A DNA stretch of 64,000 nucleotides from Gaiellasilicea sp963850995 (lineage in GTDB: Bacteria > Actinomycetota > Thermoleophilia > Gaiellales > Gaiellaceae): positions 1-64,000 of the forward strand of contig CAWKNQ010000019.1 of the NCBI GenBank assembly GCA_963850995.1, written 5' to 3'. A program made the translations under genes and the position numbers. The stretch's first letter is position 1, and the number at the start of each line of letters is the position of its first letter. Positions 47,395-55,768 of this stretch are shown here, piece after piece. The notes beneath the pieces were generated by a model. The model was not told the DNA's origin, ran no database searches, and was given only the letters and a program-made list of their open reading frames with translations.

Positions 47395-48585
47395 ATGCAG
47401 TCTTTCCTCGAGCTGGGCGTGTCCGCACGCGTCGCACAGGCGCTGGCGGAGCGCGACATCCACGCTCCCTTCCGAATCCAGGGGCTCGTCCTGCCTGACG
47501 CGCTCGCCGGCCGCGACGTGCTCGCGAAATCCCCGACGGGATCCGGCAAGACCCTCGCCTTCGCGGTGCCGCTCGTGGAGCGGCTCGACCCGAGCGAGAA
47601 GCGCCCCACGGGGCTCGTGCTGGTGCCGACGCGTGAGCTGGCCGCGCAGGTGGCGGCCGAGCTCGGCACGATCGCCCCGGCCCGCGACCTCCAGATCGCC
47701 GCCGTCTACGGCGGCCTCTCGATCTCGTCGCAGGCGAAGACGGCGCGCGCCGCGCACATCCTCGTCGCGACGCCCGGCCGCCTGCAGGACCTGGTCGAGC
47801 GCAAGATCGTCTCGCTCGACGGCGTCCAGATCCTCGTCCTCGACGAGGCCGACCGGATGCTCGACATGGGCTTCCAGCCCCAGGTCGACCGGATCGTCGC
47901 CCGGCTGCCGCGCAAGCGGCAGACGATGTTCTTCTCCGCCACGCTCGACGGCAAGGTCGGCGAGCTCGCGCGGGCCTACACGACGAATCCGTCGCGGTTC
48001 GAGGCGCAGCTGACGCCCGACCAGGAGCAGGGCGAGATCGACCACCAGTTCGTGCCGGTCACGGCCGAGAACAAGGTCGAGACGCTCGCCGGACTCCTCG
48101 CTAAGGAGCGCGGGCTGGCACTCGTCTTCGTCCGGACCAAGCGCGGCGCCGACCGGCTCGTCCAAAGGCTCGCTCGCCACGACGTGACCGCGGTCGCGAT
48201 GCACGGCGACATGAACCAGAGCCAGCGCGAGCGAGCGCTGAAGCGCTTCGAGCAAGGCACTGTGAAGACGCTCGTCGCCACCGACGTCGCCGCCCGGGGG
48301 CTCGACCTCGACGACATCACGCACGTGATCAACTTCGACCCGCCGGAGGAGCACACCGCATACATCCATCGCGTCGGCCGCACCGGTCGCGCCGGGCGGA
48401 ACGGCACGGGCGTCACGCTCGTCCTTCCCGAGCAGCAGGCCGACGTCAGCCACGTCGCCCGGATGCTCGGGCACACGGAGAAGTTCGCGAGCGAGGGGAT
48501 GCAGATCGCGCCGCCGCGCCTCGTCTACTCCTCCAAGCGCCGCAACTCCAAGTGGGGCCCGGTGCGCCCCCGCCGCAAGATCTAA
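47395..48585 (+). CDS. DEAD-box RNA helicase (RhlE-like)
   Basis: 396 residues from ATG 47395 (gaaggag 11 nt upstream; the frame is open further upstream without helicase homology). Q motif region HAPFRIQGLVLPDALAGRD, motif I SPTGSGKTLAF, Ia VLVPTRELAAQ, Ib TPGRLQDLV, II VLDEADRMLDMG, III FFSATLD, IV LVFVRTKRGADRL, V VATDVAARGLDLDDI and VI YIHRVGRTGRAGRNG. A two-RecA-domain ATP-dependent RNA unwindase, likely in rRNA or mRNA turnover or cold response. The C-terminal tail is short and basic. Followed by a palindrome-containing gap. Confidence 0.95.
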   Translation: MQSFLELGVSARVAQALAERDIHAPFRIQGLVLPDALAGRDVLAKSPTGSGKTLAFAVPLVERLDPSEKRPTGLVLVPTRELAAQVAAELGTIAPARDLQIAAVYGGLSISSQAKTARAAHILVATPGRLQDLVERKIVSLDGVQILVLDEADRMLDMGFQPQVDRIVARLPRKRQTMFFSATLDGKVGELARAYTTNPSRFEAQLTPDQEQGEIDHQFVPVTAENKVETLAGLLAKERGLALVFVRTKRGADRLVQRLARHDVTAVAMHGDMNQSQRERALKRFEQGTVKTLVATDVAARGLDLDDITHVINFDPPEEHTAYIHRVGRTGRAGRNGTGVTLVLPEQQADVSHVARMLGHTEKFASEGMQIAPPRLVYSSKRRNSKWGPVRPRRKI

Positions 48586-48611
48586 CGGAGTCTCGAACCG
48601 TTCGAACCGGG

Positions 48612-48636
48612 GCCTAGTAACAGTCTGTTACTAGGC
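48612..48636. repeat. Intergenic palindrome, copy 2 (GTAACAG-T-CTGTTAC family)
   Basis: GCCTAGTAACAG (48612-48623), centre T, CTGTTACTAGGC (48625-48636): perfect 12-bp arms, 27 nt after the helicase stop. Same core as the palindrome between purE and purK. Confidence 0.85.
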
Positions 48637-48668
48637 TCCTTTCGCTTCGTGAGCCGGCTCGTCCCAGC

Positions 48669-48691
48669 CCAAGTAACAGTCTGTTGCTTGG
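48669..48691. repeat. Intergenic palindrome, copy 3 (one mismatch)
   Basis: CCAAGTAACAG (48669-48679), centre T, CTGTTGCTTGG (48681-48691): 11-bp arms with one mismatch, 14 nt before the adenosylhomocysteinase ATG. Two copies thus bracket the helicase-ahcY gap. Confidence 0.8.
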
Positions 48692-48704
48692 ATAGATTCG
48701 CTCG

Positions 48705-49947
48705 ATGGACGCAGCGGCCCGCTCGAACATCGCCGACCCGTCGCTCGCGCCCGAGGGCGAGCAGCGGATCCGCTGGGTCGCGAAGCACTCTCCGGTCCTC
48801 AACCGGCTCGCGCGCGAGCGGCTCGCGGACGGCGCGCTGCGCGGCCGCAGGGTCGCAGTCGTCGTCCACCTCGAGGCGAAGACGGCCTACCTGGCCACGA
48901 TCCTCGCCGACGCGGGCGCGCAGGTCGTCGCCTCGGGCTCGAATCCCGGCTCGACCCAGGACGCGGTCTGCGCGGCGCTCGTCGCGCGGGGGATCGAGGT
49001 GCACGCGCGACACGGCGCCTCGCCCGCGGAGTTCGACGCCGACCTGCTCGCCGTCGCCGACACGCGCCCGGAGGTCGTGGTCGACGACGGGAGCGAGCTG
49101 ACGGCACGGATCGTCGAGCACCGGCCCAGAGCTCGCAGCCGAGCTCGCGGGCGTGACGGAGGAGACGACCACGGGCGTCGCACGGCTGAGGGCGCTCGAG
49201 CGAGCAGACCGGCTCACGTTCCCGGCGATCGCGGCGAACGACGCGCGCTGCAAGCACCTCTTCGACAACCGCTACGGCACCGGCCAGTCGACGCTTGCCG
49301 CGATCGACCGGCTGACGAACCTCACCTTCCCGGGCCGCGAGTTCTGCATCGTCGGCTACGGCTGGGTCGGCAAGGGTCTCGCGCGCGCAGCGCGGGGCGC
49401 GGGCGGCAGGGTCACCGTCGTCGAGATCGACCCCGTCGCGGCGCTCGAGGCGCACATGGACGGGCATCGGGTCGTTCCCCTGGAGGAGGCGTTGCCCGAC
49501 GCGGATGTGCTGATCTCGGCCACGGGCGCGATCGACTGCGTCCCAGCCGCGGCCCTCGCGCACCTGAAGGACGGCGTCGTGATCGCGAACGGGGGCCATC
49601 ACGAGCGCGAGGTCGCGATCGACGGCCTCGGACCCGGCGAGGAGGTGCGGCCCGGCGTGACGGCGCACGCGATCCCCGGAGGCGGCGCGGCGTACGTATG
49701 CGTCGGCGGCCGCCAGACGAACGTCGCCGGCGGCGACGGCCACCCCGTCGAGATCATGGACCTCTCCTTCTCGGTGCAGGCGCTCGCGGCGCACCTGCTG
49801 GCACGCGGCGGCCTCGAGCCAGGCCTGCACCGCTTCCCGGCGGAACTCGACCTCGAGATCGCGCGCACGAAGCTCGCGACGCTCGGCATCGAGCTCGGCG
49901 AGAAGACGGCGAGGCAGCGCGAGTTCGAGTCGGGCTGGGCCGTCTAG
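48705..49947 (+). CDS. ahcY: Adenosylhomocysteinase (S-adenosylhomocysteine hydrolase), one frameshift
   Basis: ~414 residues from ATG 48705. N-terminal substrate domain QRIRWVAKHSPVLNRLARER, VAVVVHLEAKTAYLATILA, VVASGSNPGSTQDAVCAALV. A frame change near 49130 restores GVTEETTTGVARLRALE, then catalytic Lys/Asp region FPAIAANDARCKHLFDNRYG, GTGQSTLAAIDRLTN and NAD-binding EFCIVGYGWVGKGLARA, VTVVEIDPVAALEA. C-terminus LDLEIARTKLATLGIELGE is shorter than classical AhcY and lacks the usual KPxxYRY end, as in archaeal/bacterial short forms. Splits SAH (or inosylhomocysteine) to homocysteine in the methyl cycle. Its stop shares CTAG with the convergent permease gene. Confidence 0.88.
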
Positions 49948-51126
49948 CCGAGCCGGCCGCGCGCACGAGCTCGCGCAGCCGGGCGCGCCGCCCCGTGACG
50001 AGGAGCCCGCGCCGGTAGACGATCGACGCGACGCGGACGAGGAGGACGGCCGTGGCCGCGGTCGCCACCATCGCGAAGAGCAGCTGCCAGACGGGCACCT
50101 CCCCCGACGCCCAGCGCACGGGCATCGCGATCGGCGCGGTCGCCGGGAAGAGCGAGAGCGCGACGCTCCAGATGCTGCCGGGATCGTTGGTGACGACAAG
50201 CACCGAGACGAGATACGCGACGAGGAGGCTCGTCGACACCGGTGTGATCGCCGACGTGACCTGCGTGATCTTGTCCACGAGCGCGGCCGCGGCGGCGAAG
50301 ACGAACGCGTAGAGCGCGAAGCCGAGCAGGAACCAGACGATCGCGAGCGCAAGGTCCGCGCCCGCGACCGGCGGCAGGCCGATGTCGTCCGTGACCTGCA
50401 CGGCGACGGCGAGCGGCGCGGCGAGCACGAGCAGCTGGAACACGGTGACGGCGCCGACCGCGACCACGTTGCCGACGAGCACTTGACTCGGGCGCAGGAC
50501 AGCGAGCAGCACCTCGGAGATCCGCGTCGACTTCTCCATCCCGATCGTCGTCGCGATCGCGGAGCCGGCGAAGGTGAGCGCCATGTAGAGGACGACGCCG
50601 ACCGCGAAGCCGATCTCCGCGCGGCTCTCGTCGTCGACGCGGCCGATCTCGACCTGTCGTGGCGGCGGCACCGACTGCAGCGCTTCGATCTCCTGCGCGC
50701 TCAGGCCGGCGTCGCTCGAGGCGGTGCTCCGTCTCGAGCGAGACGACCGCCTGCGAGACGACCGCCGGGAAGGTCGCGCGGCCTCCGCGGAGACGAACAG
50801 CGTGTCCCCGACGAGGCCCGCGGTCGCATCTCCGTCGCGGATCGCCGTCCGCACCGCCTGCGCGTCGGCATGGGCGTCCAGATCGAGCTCGAACTGCGCA
50901 GCGGCCGCGGTGGCCTCGAGGGTCATCGACCAGTCCGCCGGCGCGCCGCGCCGACGGTCGCGAGCGTGTAGGTGGTCCCCTCGTCGTGCAGGAGCTGCGG
51001 CACCGTCACGGCGGCGATCGCGAGGGCGAGCAGCAGCGCGGTGACGAGCTTGAACGTGCGGGAGCGGACGTTCTCGAGCAACGCCCGCTCGCACACGAGA
51101 CGGGCGCCCTGCACCCAGTCGCGCAT
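49944..51126 (-). CDS. ABC-2 type transporter permease, frameshifted
   Basis: ~395 residues. ATG 51126 overlaps the ATPase stop (TGATG). N-terminal cytoplasmic/first helix GARLVCERALLENVRSRTFK, LVTALLLALAIAAVTVP, then an extracytoplasmic loop region (TLEATAAAAQFELDLDAHAD) with frame changes near 50945 and 50730. Five membrane helices follow: IGFAVGVVLYMALTFAGSAI, VFQLLVLAAPLAVAVQV, LAIVWFLLGFALYAFVFAAA, LLVAYLVSVLVVT, LLFAMVATAATAVLLVRVAS. MEKSTRISEVLLAVLRPSQV marks the NatB/ABC-2 family (Na+ or drug efflux). The probable native stop is the CTAG at 49944-49947, one frame off the end of the open frame. Confidence 0.8.
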
Positions 51127-52016
51127 CAGGCGGCCGCCTCGAAGAAGAGCTGTGAGAGCGTGGGCAGGTCGAGCCCGAAGTCGACGACACGCCCGGCCGC
51201 ACGGGCCGCGTCGAGCACTTCCAGCGGGTCGGTCCCGGCCGGCAGGGCGAGCCAGAGATCGTCGGCGGCCTCGGAGGCGACCGTGACTCCGGGAAACGCC
51301 CGCAGCCAGTCGCGCCCGGCGCCCTCGACGTGCAACCGGAGCTGCCGTCCGCCGGAGGAGGCACGGAGCTTCGCCACACCTCCTTCGAGCACGATCCGCC
51401 CGTGGTCGACCATGACGATCGCCTCGCAGAGGTCCTGGACGAGGTCGAGCTGGTGGCTGGAGAAGAGGACGGTGCGCCCCTCGCGCGCGCGATCTCGCAG
51501 ACTCTCGGAGAGCTCCGAGACCGCGACGGGGTCGAGACCGCTGAACGGCTCGTCGAGGACGATCACGCGCGGGTCGTGGACGAGCGCGGTTGCGAGCTGG
51601 AGCCGCTGCTGCATCCCGCCCGACAGCGAGTCCGTGCGGTCGCCCCAGCGATCCGCGAGACCGAGCTCGTCGAGCACCTTGCGCGCTCGCTCGGTCGCGT
51701 CACGGCGTGAGAGGCCATGCAGGCGGCCGAAGTGGACGACCTGCTCGCCGGCCGCCATCCCGGCGTAGAGCCCGCGCTCCTGCGGCATGTAGCCCCAGCT
51801 GCGCCGGTCGTCCCGGGTCGCGCGGCGCCCGTCGACCGCGATCTCGCCGCGGTCTGCGTCGAGCACTCCGAGCAGCACGCGCAGCAGCGTTGTCTTCCCC
51901 GCCCCGTTCGGGCCGAGGAGGCCCACGAGCACGCCCGGCGCGACGTCGAAGGTGACGCCGTCGAGCGCGACCCGGTTGCCGAACGAGTGGGCGACGTCGC
52001 GAAACTCGAGCATCAT
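51126..52016 (-). CDS. ABC transporter ATP-binding protein (NatA-like)
   Basis: 296 residues. Walker A LLGPNGAGKTTLLRVLLG, Q-loop YMPQERGLYAGM, signature DSLSGGMQQRLQLA, Walker B VIVLDEPFSGLDP, H-loop VLFSSHQLDLV, and the DUF4162-like C-terminal domain. The Y-M-P-Q-E-R-G-L-Y motif is characteristic of NatA-type exporters. Powers the adjacent permease. One transcript with it (1-nt overlap). Confidence 0.93.
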   Translation of the reverse strand: MMLEFRDVAHSFGNRVALDGVTFDVAPGVLVGLLGPNGAGKTTLLRVLLGVLDADRGEIAVDGRRATRDDRRSWGYMPQERGLYAGMAAGEQVVHFGRLHGLSRRDATERARKVLDELGLADRWGDRTDSLSGGMQQRLQLATALVHDPRVIVLDEPFSGLDPVAVSELSESLRDRAREGRTVLFSSHQLDLVQDLCEAIVMVDHGRIVLEGGVAKLRASSGGRQLRLHVEGAGRDWLRAFPGVTVASEAADDLWLALPAGTDPLEVLDAARAAGRVVDFGLDLPTLSQLFFEAAA

Positions 52017-52131
52017 CGGCCGGAGGCCCTCATCAGCCGGATGCTAGGCGCGCCGCGCCCAGCCGGCGCCGGCAGACCCGGCCGTGTGCCCCACCTCGTC
52101 CTTTCCGCACACGTCGGGGCCAGGACCCGGC

Positions 52132-52148
52132 GTGTCCGGAGCGGACAC
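52132..52148 (-). terminator. Hairpin downstream of the CapA-like gene
   Basis: GTGTCCG (52132-52138), GAG, CGGACAC (52142-52148): seven perfect pairs, 9 nt past the CapA-like stop (52157) on its strand and in the 140-bp gap before the ABC ATPase gene. No T-run; terminator or a small palindromic repeat. Confidence 0.4.
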
Positions 52149-52156
52149 TGATCGGT

Positions 52157-53432
52157 CTAGCGAAGTGTGAGGGCAGCCGGAGCTCTCTCGGCCCCGATCC
52201 GCGCCCGCGCCGTCGCCGCGTAGCGCGCGTCGAGAGCGGGCCGGACGCCGGCGATCCGCGCCGGCACGAGCTGTGCCTGCGAGACGCCGTGCGCGTTCAG
52301 CCGCGCCAGCAGGACTCCGGTCGACGTCGTCCCGGTCGAGTGGGCGCCGAAGACGAAGTTGCCGAGACTCCACGCGACGAGCTTGCGGCCGCCGCGCTGC
52401 ACCGGCTGCAGGACGTGCGGGTGCGCGCCGAGCACGACCGTGGCACCGGCTCGGAGCGCGACGTCGGCGAGGCTGCGCTGGCGCGAGTCGGGTGTCGTCG
52501 CCAGCTCGGTACCCCAGTGGAAGTAGACGACCACGACGTCCGCTGTTCGTCTCGCCTTACGGACGTCCGGGTCGATCAGCTCCGAGAACGCCGGCGCGGC
52601 TCCCGGGAGCCCGGGCCCTGCATCGAAGCCGTACGGCCGCACGTCCGAATATGCGAGCACCGCGATCCGGAGGCCGCCGAGCTCGAAGCGGGCGGGCCGG
52701 CGCGCTGCCGCGAGATCACGGCCACCGCCGACCGTCGCGATCCCGTTTCGGCGGACGTGGCGCACGGTGTCGAGCAGCGCCTCCCGGCCGAAGTCGAGCG
52801 AGTGGTTGTTGGCGAGCGAGAGGACGTCGATGCCCGCCTGCGGCGACGGCCGGCAGTGCGCCGGGCGAGCCGCGGAACGTGTACTCCTTGCCGGGGACCG
52901 GCGCTCCGCCCGTGGAGACGGCGCACTCGAGGTTGGCGATGGCGAGATCCGCCTCGCGGAGCAACTCGCGCACGCCGCTCCACGGATACGCGGGGCCGTT
53001 GGCGGAGATCGCGTGCGCGATCTGGTCCCCGAGGTTGACGTCACCCACGGCGGCCAGGACGAGCGGGCGGACGACAAGCGTCTGCAGGTGACGCTTCCGC
53101 TCGGCGGACACCAGCGCCAACCGGTAGGCGGCGGCTCGCCGCGGCGCTCGCGCCTCGATCACGAAGCGTCCCATAGGCCCACTCCGGGCGCGGCCGACCT
53201 CACGACCGCCGACCAACAACCGCACCGTCGCCTCCGCGCCGGCCCAGCCGGTCACCCTGAACGCGGCGCCGGGCACGAGCCACTTCGGGTGCGGGCGCTC
53301 GAGCCGCAGCGGAGGCGGCGCAGCCGGTGCGCGTCGCGACGTGTCGGCTGCGGCGAACGAGACGCACGAGCCGACCACGACGACGCCGAGCCCGGCGGCC
53401 GCGGCGAGGCGCCTGCGGACGTGACGCTCCAT
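52157..53432 (-). CDS. CapA-like (poly-gamma-glutamate synthesis-type) metallophosphoesterase fold protein, one frameshift
   Basis: ~425 residues from ATG 53432 (signal peptide MERHVRRRLAAAAGLGVVVV; another start 18 nt upstream is possible). An N-terminal beta-rich region (PHPKWLVPGAAFRVTGWAGA, VRLLVGGREVGRARS) precedes the CapA domain: LAAVGDVNLGDQIAHAI, DLAIANLECAVSTGG, then, after a frame change near 52850, GIDVLSLANNHSLDFGREAL, GGLRIAVLAYSDVRP, VVVYFHWGTEL, VLGAHPHVLQPV and VAWSLGNFVFG. The metal ligands D, N, NNH, H, HPH are all present. Exported; may modify surface polymers. Confidence 0.85.
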
Positions 53433-53539
53433 GCACGTTGGTTCGGGCACCGCTCCATCGCTCCTCCGCAGGACCCGGCGCCGTCGAAATAGGTCTCCCG
53501 CCTCTTATGGACACGTCAAGCGCTGCCGATGCTGAACGC

Positions 53540-54247
53540 ATGCGTTCCGCCACGCTCGTCATCGTCTGCCTCGTCGCGCTCGCCGCGGCCGCTTCCGGCA
53601 CCGCAGCCGGTGACAGCGGCGTCGTCGCCTCGGTCACCGACGGCGACACGCTCCGGCTGACGGACGGCCGCCGCGTGCGGCTCGTGCAGATCGACACGCC
53701 CGAGCTCGGCGGCGGCGAATGCTACTCCCGCGCCGCGCGAACGCAGCTGCTGCAGCTCGCCGGCCCCGGGACGCGCGTGCGCCTCACGACCGATCCGCGC
53801 CTCGACCGGGTGGATCGGTACGGCCGGCTGCTCGCGTACGTCGAGGTCGGGCGCACGAACGTCAACGTCGAGCTCGTGCGCCGCGGCGCCGCGACCGTGT
53901 ACTTCTACCGCGGCGAGCGCGGGACGAACGCGGCCAGGCTGCTCTCAGCCGGAAACGCCGCGCGGTCCGCCCGCCGCGGCCTGTGGGGAGCCTGCCCGAA
54001 CGCAGTCTGGAACCCGGAGGGCGCGGCCACGACCGGCAGCTCCGGTCCGACGGCGTCGCCGAAGCCGCAACCGCTCGTCCCGCAGGGAAACTGCGACTCC
54101 TCCTACCCGGACGTCTGCATCCGCCCGTACGCCCAGGTGGGCGATCTCGACTGCGCGGACGTCCCCTACCGCAACTTCCGCGTGCTCGCGCCCGATCCGC
54201 ACGGCTTCGACGGCCGGGACGACGACGGGCGCGGCTGCGAGGGCTGA
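53540..54247 (+). CDS. Secreted staphylococcal-nuclease-like (thermonuclease) protein with excalibur-like tail
   Basis: 235 residues from ATG 53540 (in-frame ATG 53507 also possible). Signal peptide MRSATLVIVCLVALAAAASG. SNase domain: VVASVTDGDTLRLTDGRRVR, LVQIDTPELGGGECYSRAAR, RVRLTTDPRLDRVDRYGRLL, YVEVGRTNVNVELVRRG and FYRGERGTNAARLL (active-site Arg and acidic residues present). A Ser/Pro linker leads to an excalibur-type Ca2+-binding tail, NCDSSYPDVC ... DCADVPYRNF ... HGFDGRDDDGRGCE. It hydrolyses nucleic acids outside the cell. Convergent with sucD. Confidence 0.9.
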   Translation: MRSATLVIVCLVALAAAASGTAAGDSGVVASVTDGDTLRLTDGRRVRLVQIDTPELGGGECYSRAARTQLLQLAGPGTRVRLTTDPRLDRVDRYGRLLAYVEVGRTNVNVELVRRGAATVYFYRGERGTNAARLLSAGNAARSARRGLWGACPNAVWNPEGAATTGSSGPTASPKPQPLVPQGNCDSSYPDVCIRPYAQVGDLDCADVPYRNFRVLAPDPHGFDGRDDDGRGCEG

Positions 54248-55129
54248 CGCCAGGTAAGGACTGCTCGCGACCTCGGCGACGATCTCGGCCGTCTCGGTCG
54301 GCGAGGTGCCGACGCGGATGCCCTTCGCCTCGAGCGCTTCCTTCTTCCCCTGTGCGGTTCCGGAGGAGCCGGAGATGATCGCGCCGGCGTGGCCCATCGT
54401 CTTGCCGGGCGGCGCCGTGAAGCCGGCGATGTAGGCGACGACCGGCTTCGACATCTTCTCCTCGATGAAGGCGGCCGCCTTCTCCTCCTCGTCGCCGCCG
54501 ATCTCGCCGACCATCACGACGTATTCCGTCTCCGGGTCGGACTCGAAGCGCTCGAGCACGTCGATGAACGAGGAGCCGACGATCGGGTCGCCGCCGATCC
54601 CGACGATGGTCGAGTTGCCGAGCCCTCGCTGCGTCAGCTCGTGGCCGATCTGGTAGGTCAGCGTGCCCGAGCGCGAGACGAGGCCGATCGAGCCCTCGGT
54701 GAAGATCTCGGCGGGGATGATCCCCACGTTCGCCTTGCCGGGTGAGAGCGCGCCGGGGCAGTTGGGCCCGAGCATCGTCACGCCCTTCGGCCGGATGTAC
54801 GCGTAGACCCGCAGCATCTCGTGCGCCGGCAGCCCCTCGGCGATGCAGACGACCGTGCCGATGCCCGCGTCCACGGCCTCGTAGATCGCGTCGGCGGCGA
54901 AGCGCGCCGGGACGAAGACCATGGTCGTGTTCGCGCCCGTCTCCGCGACCGCGTCCGCGACCGTGTCGAACACGGGGACGCCCTCGACGTCCTGGCCGCC
55001 CTTCCCGGGCGTCACCCCTGCGACCACCTGCGTGCCGTAGCGCTTGTTGCGGAGGCCGTGGAAGGAGCCCTCCGAGCCGGTCAGGCCCTGGACGACGAGC
55101 TTCGTCTCCCTGTCGACGATGATCGCCAT
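53945..55129 (-). CDS. sucD: Succinyl-CoA ligase alpha subunit, with no stop at the expected end
   Basis: ATG 55129. MAIIVDRETKLVVQGLTGSE, FVPARFAADAIYEAV, GPNCPGALSPGKANVGIIPA, GLVSRSGTLTYQIGHELTQR, GIGGDPIVGSSFIDVLERFE, VAYIAGFTAPPGKTMGHAGA (phospho-His region), SGSSGTAQGKKEALEAKGI and TAEIVAEVA. Family homology ends near 54255 (~292 residues, the normal length), but no stop occurs there in any frame nearby; the frame runs about 100 residues further, antisense to the nuclease gene, to 53945. Joins succinyl-CoA and ADP/GDP in the TCA cycle with SucC. Separated from sucC by a methyltransferase gene. Confidence 0.9.
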   Translation of the reverse strand: MAIIVDRETKLVVQGLTGSEGSFHGLRNKRYGTQVVAGVTPGKGGQDVEGVPVFDTVADAVAETGANTTMVFVPARFAADAIYEAVDAGIGTVVCIAEGLPAHEMLRVYAYIRPKGVTMLGPNCPGALSPGKANVGIIPAEIFTEGSIGLVSRSGTLTYQIGHELTQRGLGNSTIVGIGGDPIVGSSFIDVLERFESDPETEYVVMVGEIGGDEEEKAAAFIEEKMSKPVVAYIAGFTAPPGKTMGHAGAIISGSSGTAQGKKEALEAKGIRVGTSPTETAEIVAEVASSPYLASALAAAPVVVPAVEAVRIGREHAEVAVGDVRAVEIAHLGVRADADVRVGGVAVSLRDERLRLRRRRRTGAAGRGRALRVPDCVRAGSPQAAAGGPRGVSG

Positions 55130-55132
55130 GCC

Positions 55133-55768
55133 TTACCCCTTGCGCGCCTTGAAGAGCAGCTTCGTGTCCACGTACTCGTCGCCCTCGATCTGGTCGGCGA
55201 GCAGCTCCCTGACGCGCGCCGCGTCGTCCTCGGGGGTGCCCGACCGCGCCAGCCACTCCTCCAGCGGGTGCCGCTTCTCGAACGACTCGACCTGCTCGAT
55301 CTCGAGCCCGACGCCTTCGAGGAACGCGCGCCACTCGTTCTCGGAGTAGGAGCGGACGTGCGTGGGATCGCGGAGCTGCTCCGCCTCCTCGACCTGCTCG
55401 CTCACGTAGAGCGTGTCCTCGACGACGACGAGGTCGGAGCTCACACGCGCCATCTCGCCGACCGCCGCGGCGACGTCGTCGAAATGGTGCGGCGCGATCC
55501 GGGTGACGACGAGGTCGAAGGCGCCGTCCGCGAACGGCAGGTCCTCGGCACGGCAGATGACGTCGGGCCGCATCCCCGGCGCCGGATCCGCGCTGACGAC
55601 CGAGAGACCCGCCTCGCGCAGGCGTCGCGCGACATGCCCGCCGCCGGTCGCGACGTCGAGCGCCGTCTCCGCGCCCTCCGCCCAGCGCACGATCAGGTCG
55701 AGGTCCTCGCCCTCGCGCTGCTCCGGCGCGTTGCGGTACGCCTCGGCACGCGACGACCAGTCGCTCAC
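55133..55768 (-). CDS. SAM-dependent methyltransferase between sucC and sucD
   Basis: 211 residues from GTG 55768, overlapping the sucC stop (GTGA). Motif I ETALDVATGGGHVARRLREA (GxGxG-like), VVSADPAPGMRPDVICRAED, motif IV/post FDLVVTRIAPHHFDDVAAAV, EMARVSSDLVVVEDTLYV. The C-terminal FLEGVGLEIEQVESFEKRHP and DTKLLFKARKG are typical of methyltransferase 11 family members such as UbiE-like small-molecule methylases. Its stop is 3 nt before the sucD start. Being sandwiched in the suc operon is unusual; a metabolite methylation (small acid or CoA thioester) is possible but unproven. Confidence 0.87.
   Translation of the reverse strand: MSDWSSRAEAYRNAPEQREGEDLDLIVRWAEGAETALDVATGGGHVARRLREAGLSVVSADPAPGMRPDVICRAEDLPFADGAFDLVVTRIAPHHFDDVAAAVGEMARVSSDLVVVEDTLYVSEQVEEAEQLRDPTHVRSYSENEWRAFLEGVGLEIEQVESFEKRHPLEEWLARSGTPEDDAARVRELLADQIEGDEYVDTKLLFKARKG

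Noticed and set aside
48589..48611. gttcgaaccg motif as part of a tRNA T-arm
   Set aside because: No acceptor stem, anticodon arm or D-arm can be built around it, and it lies beside the palindromes. No tRNA or rRNA was found in the window.
48637..48704. SAH riboswitch before adenosylhomocysteinase
   Set aside because: The gap is too short and consists mainly of the palindrome; I see none of the conserved SAH-riboswitch core.
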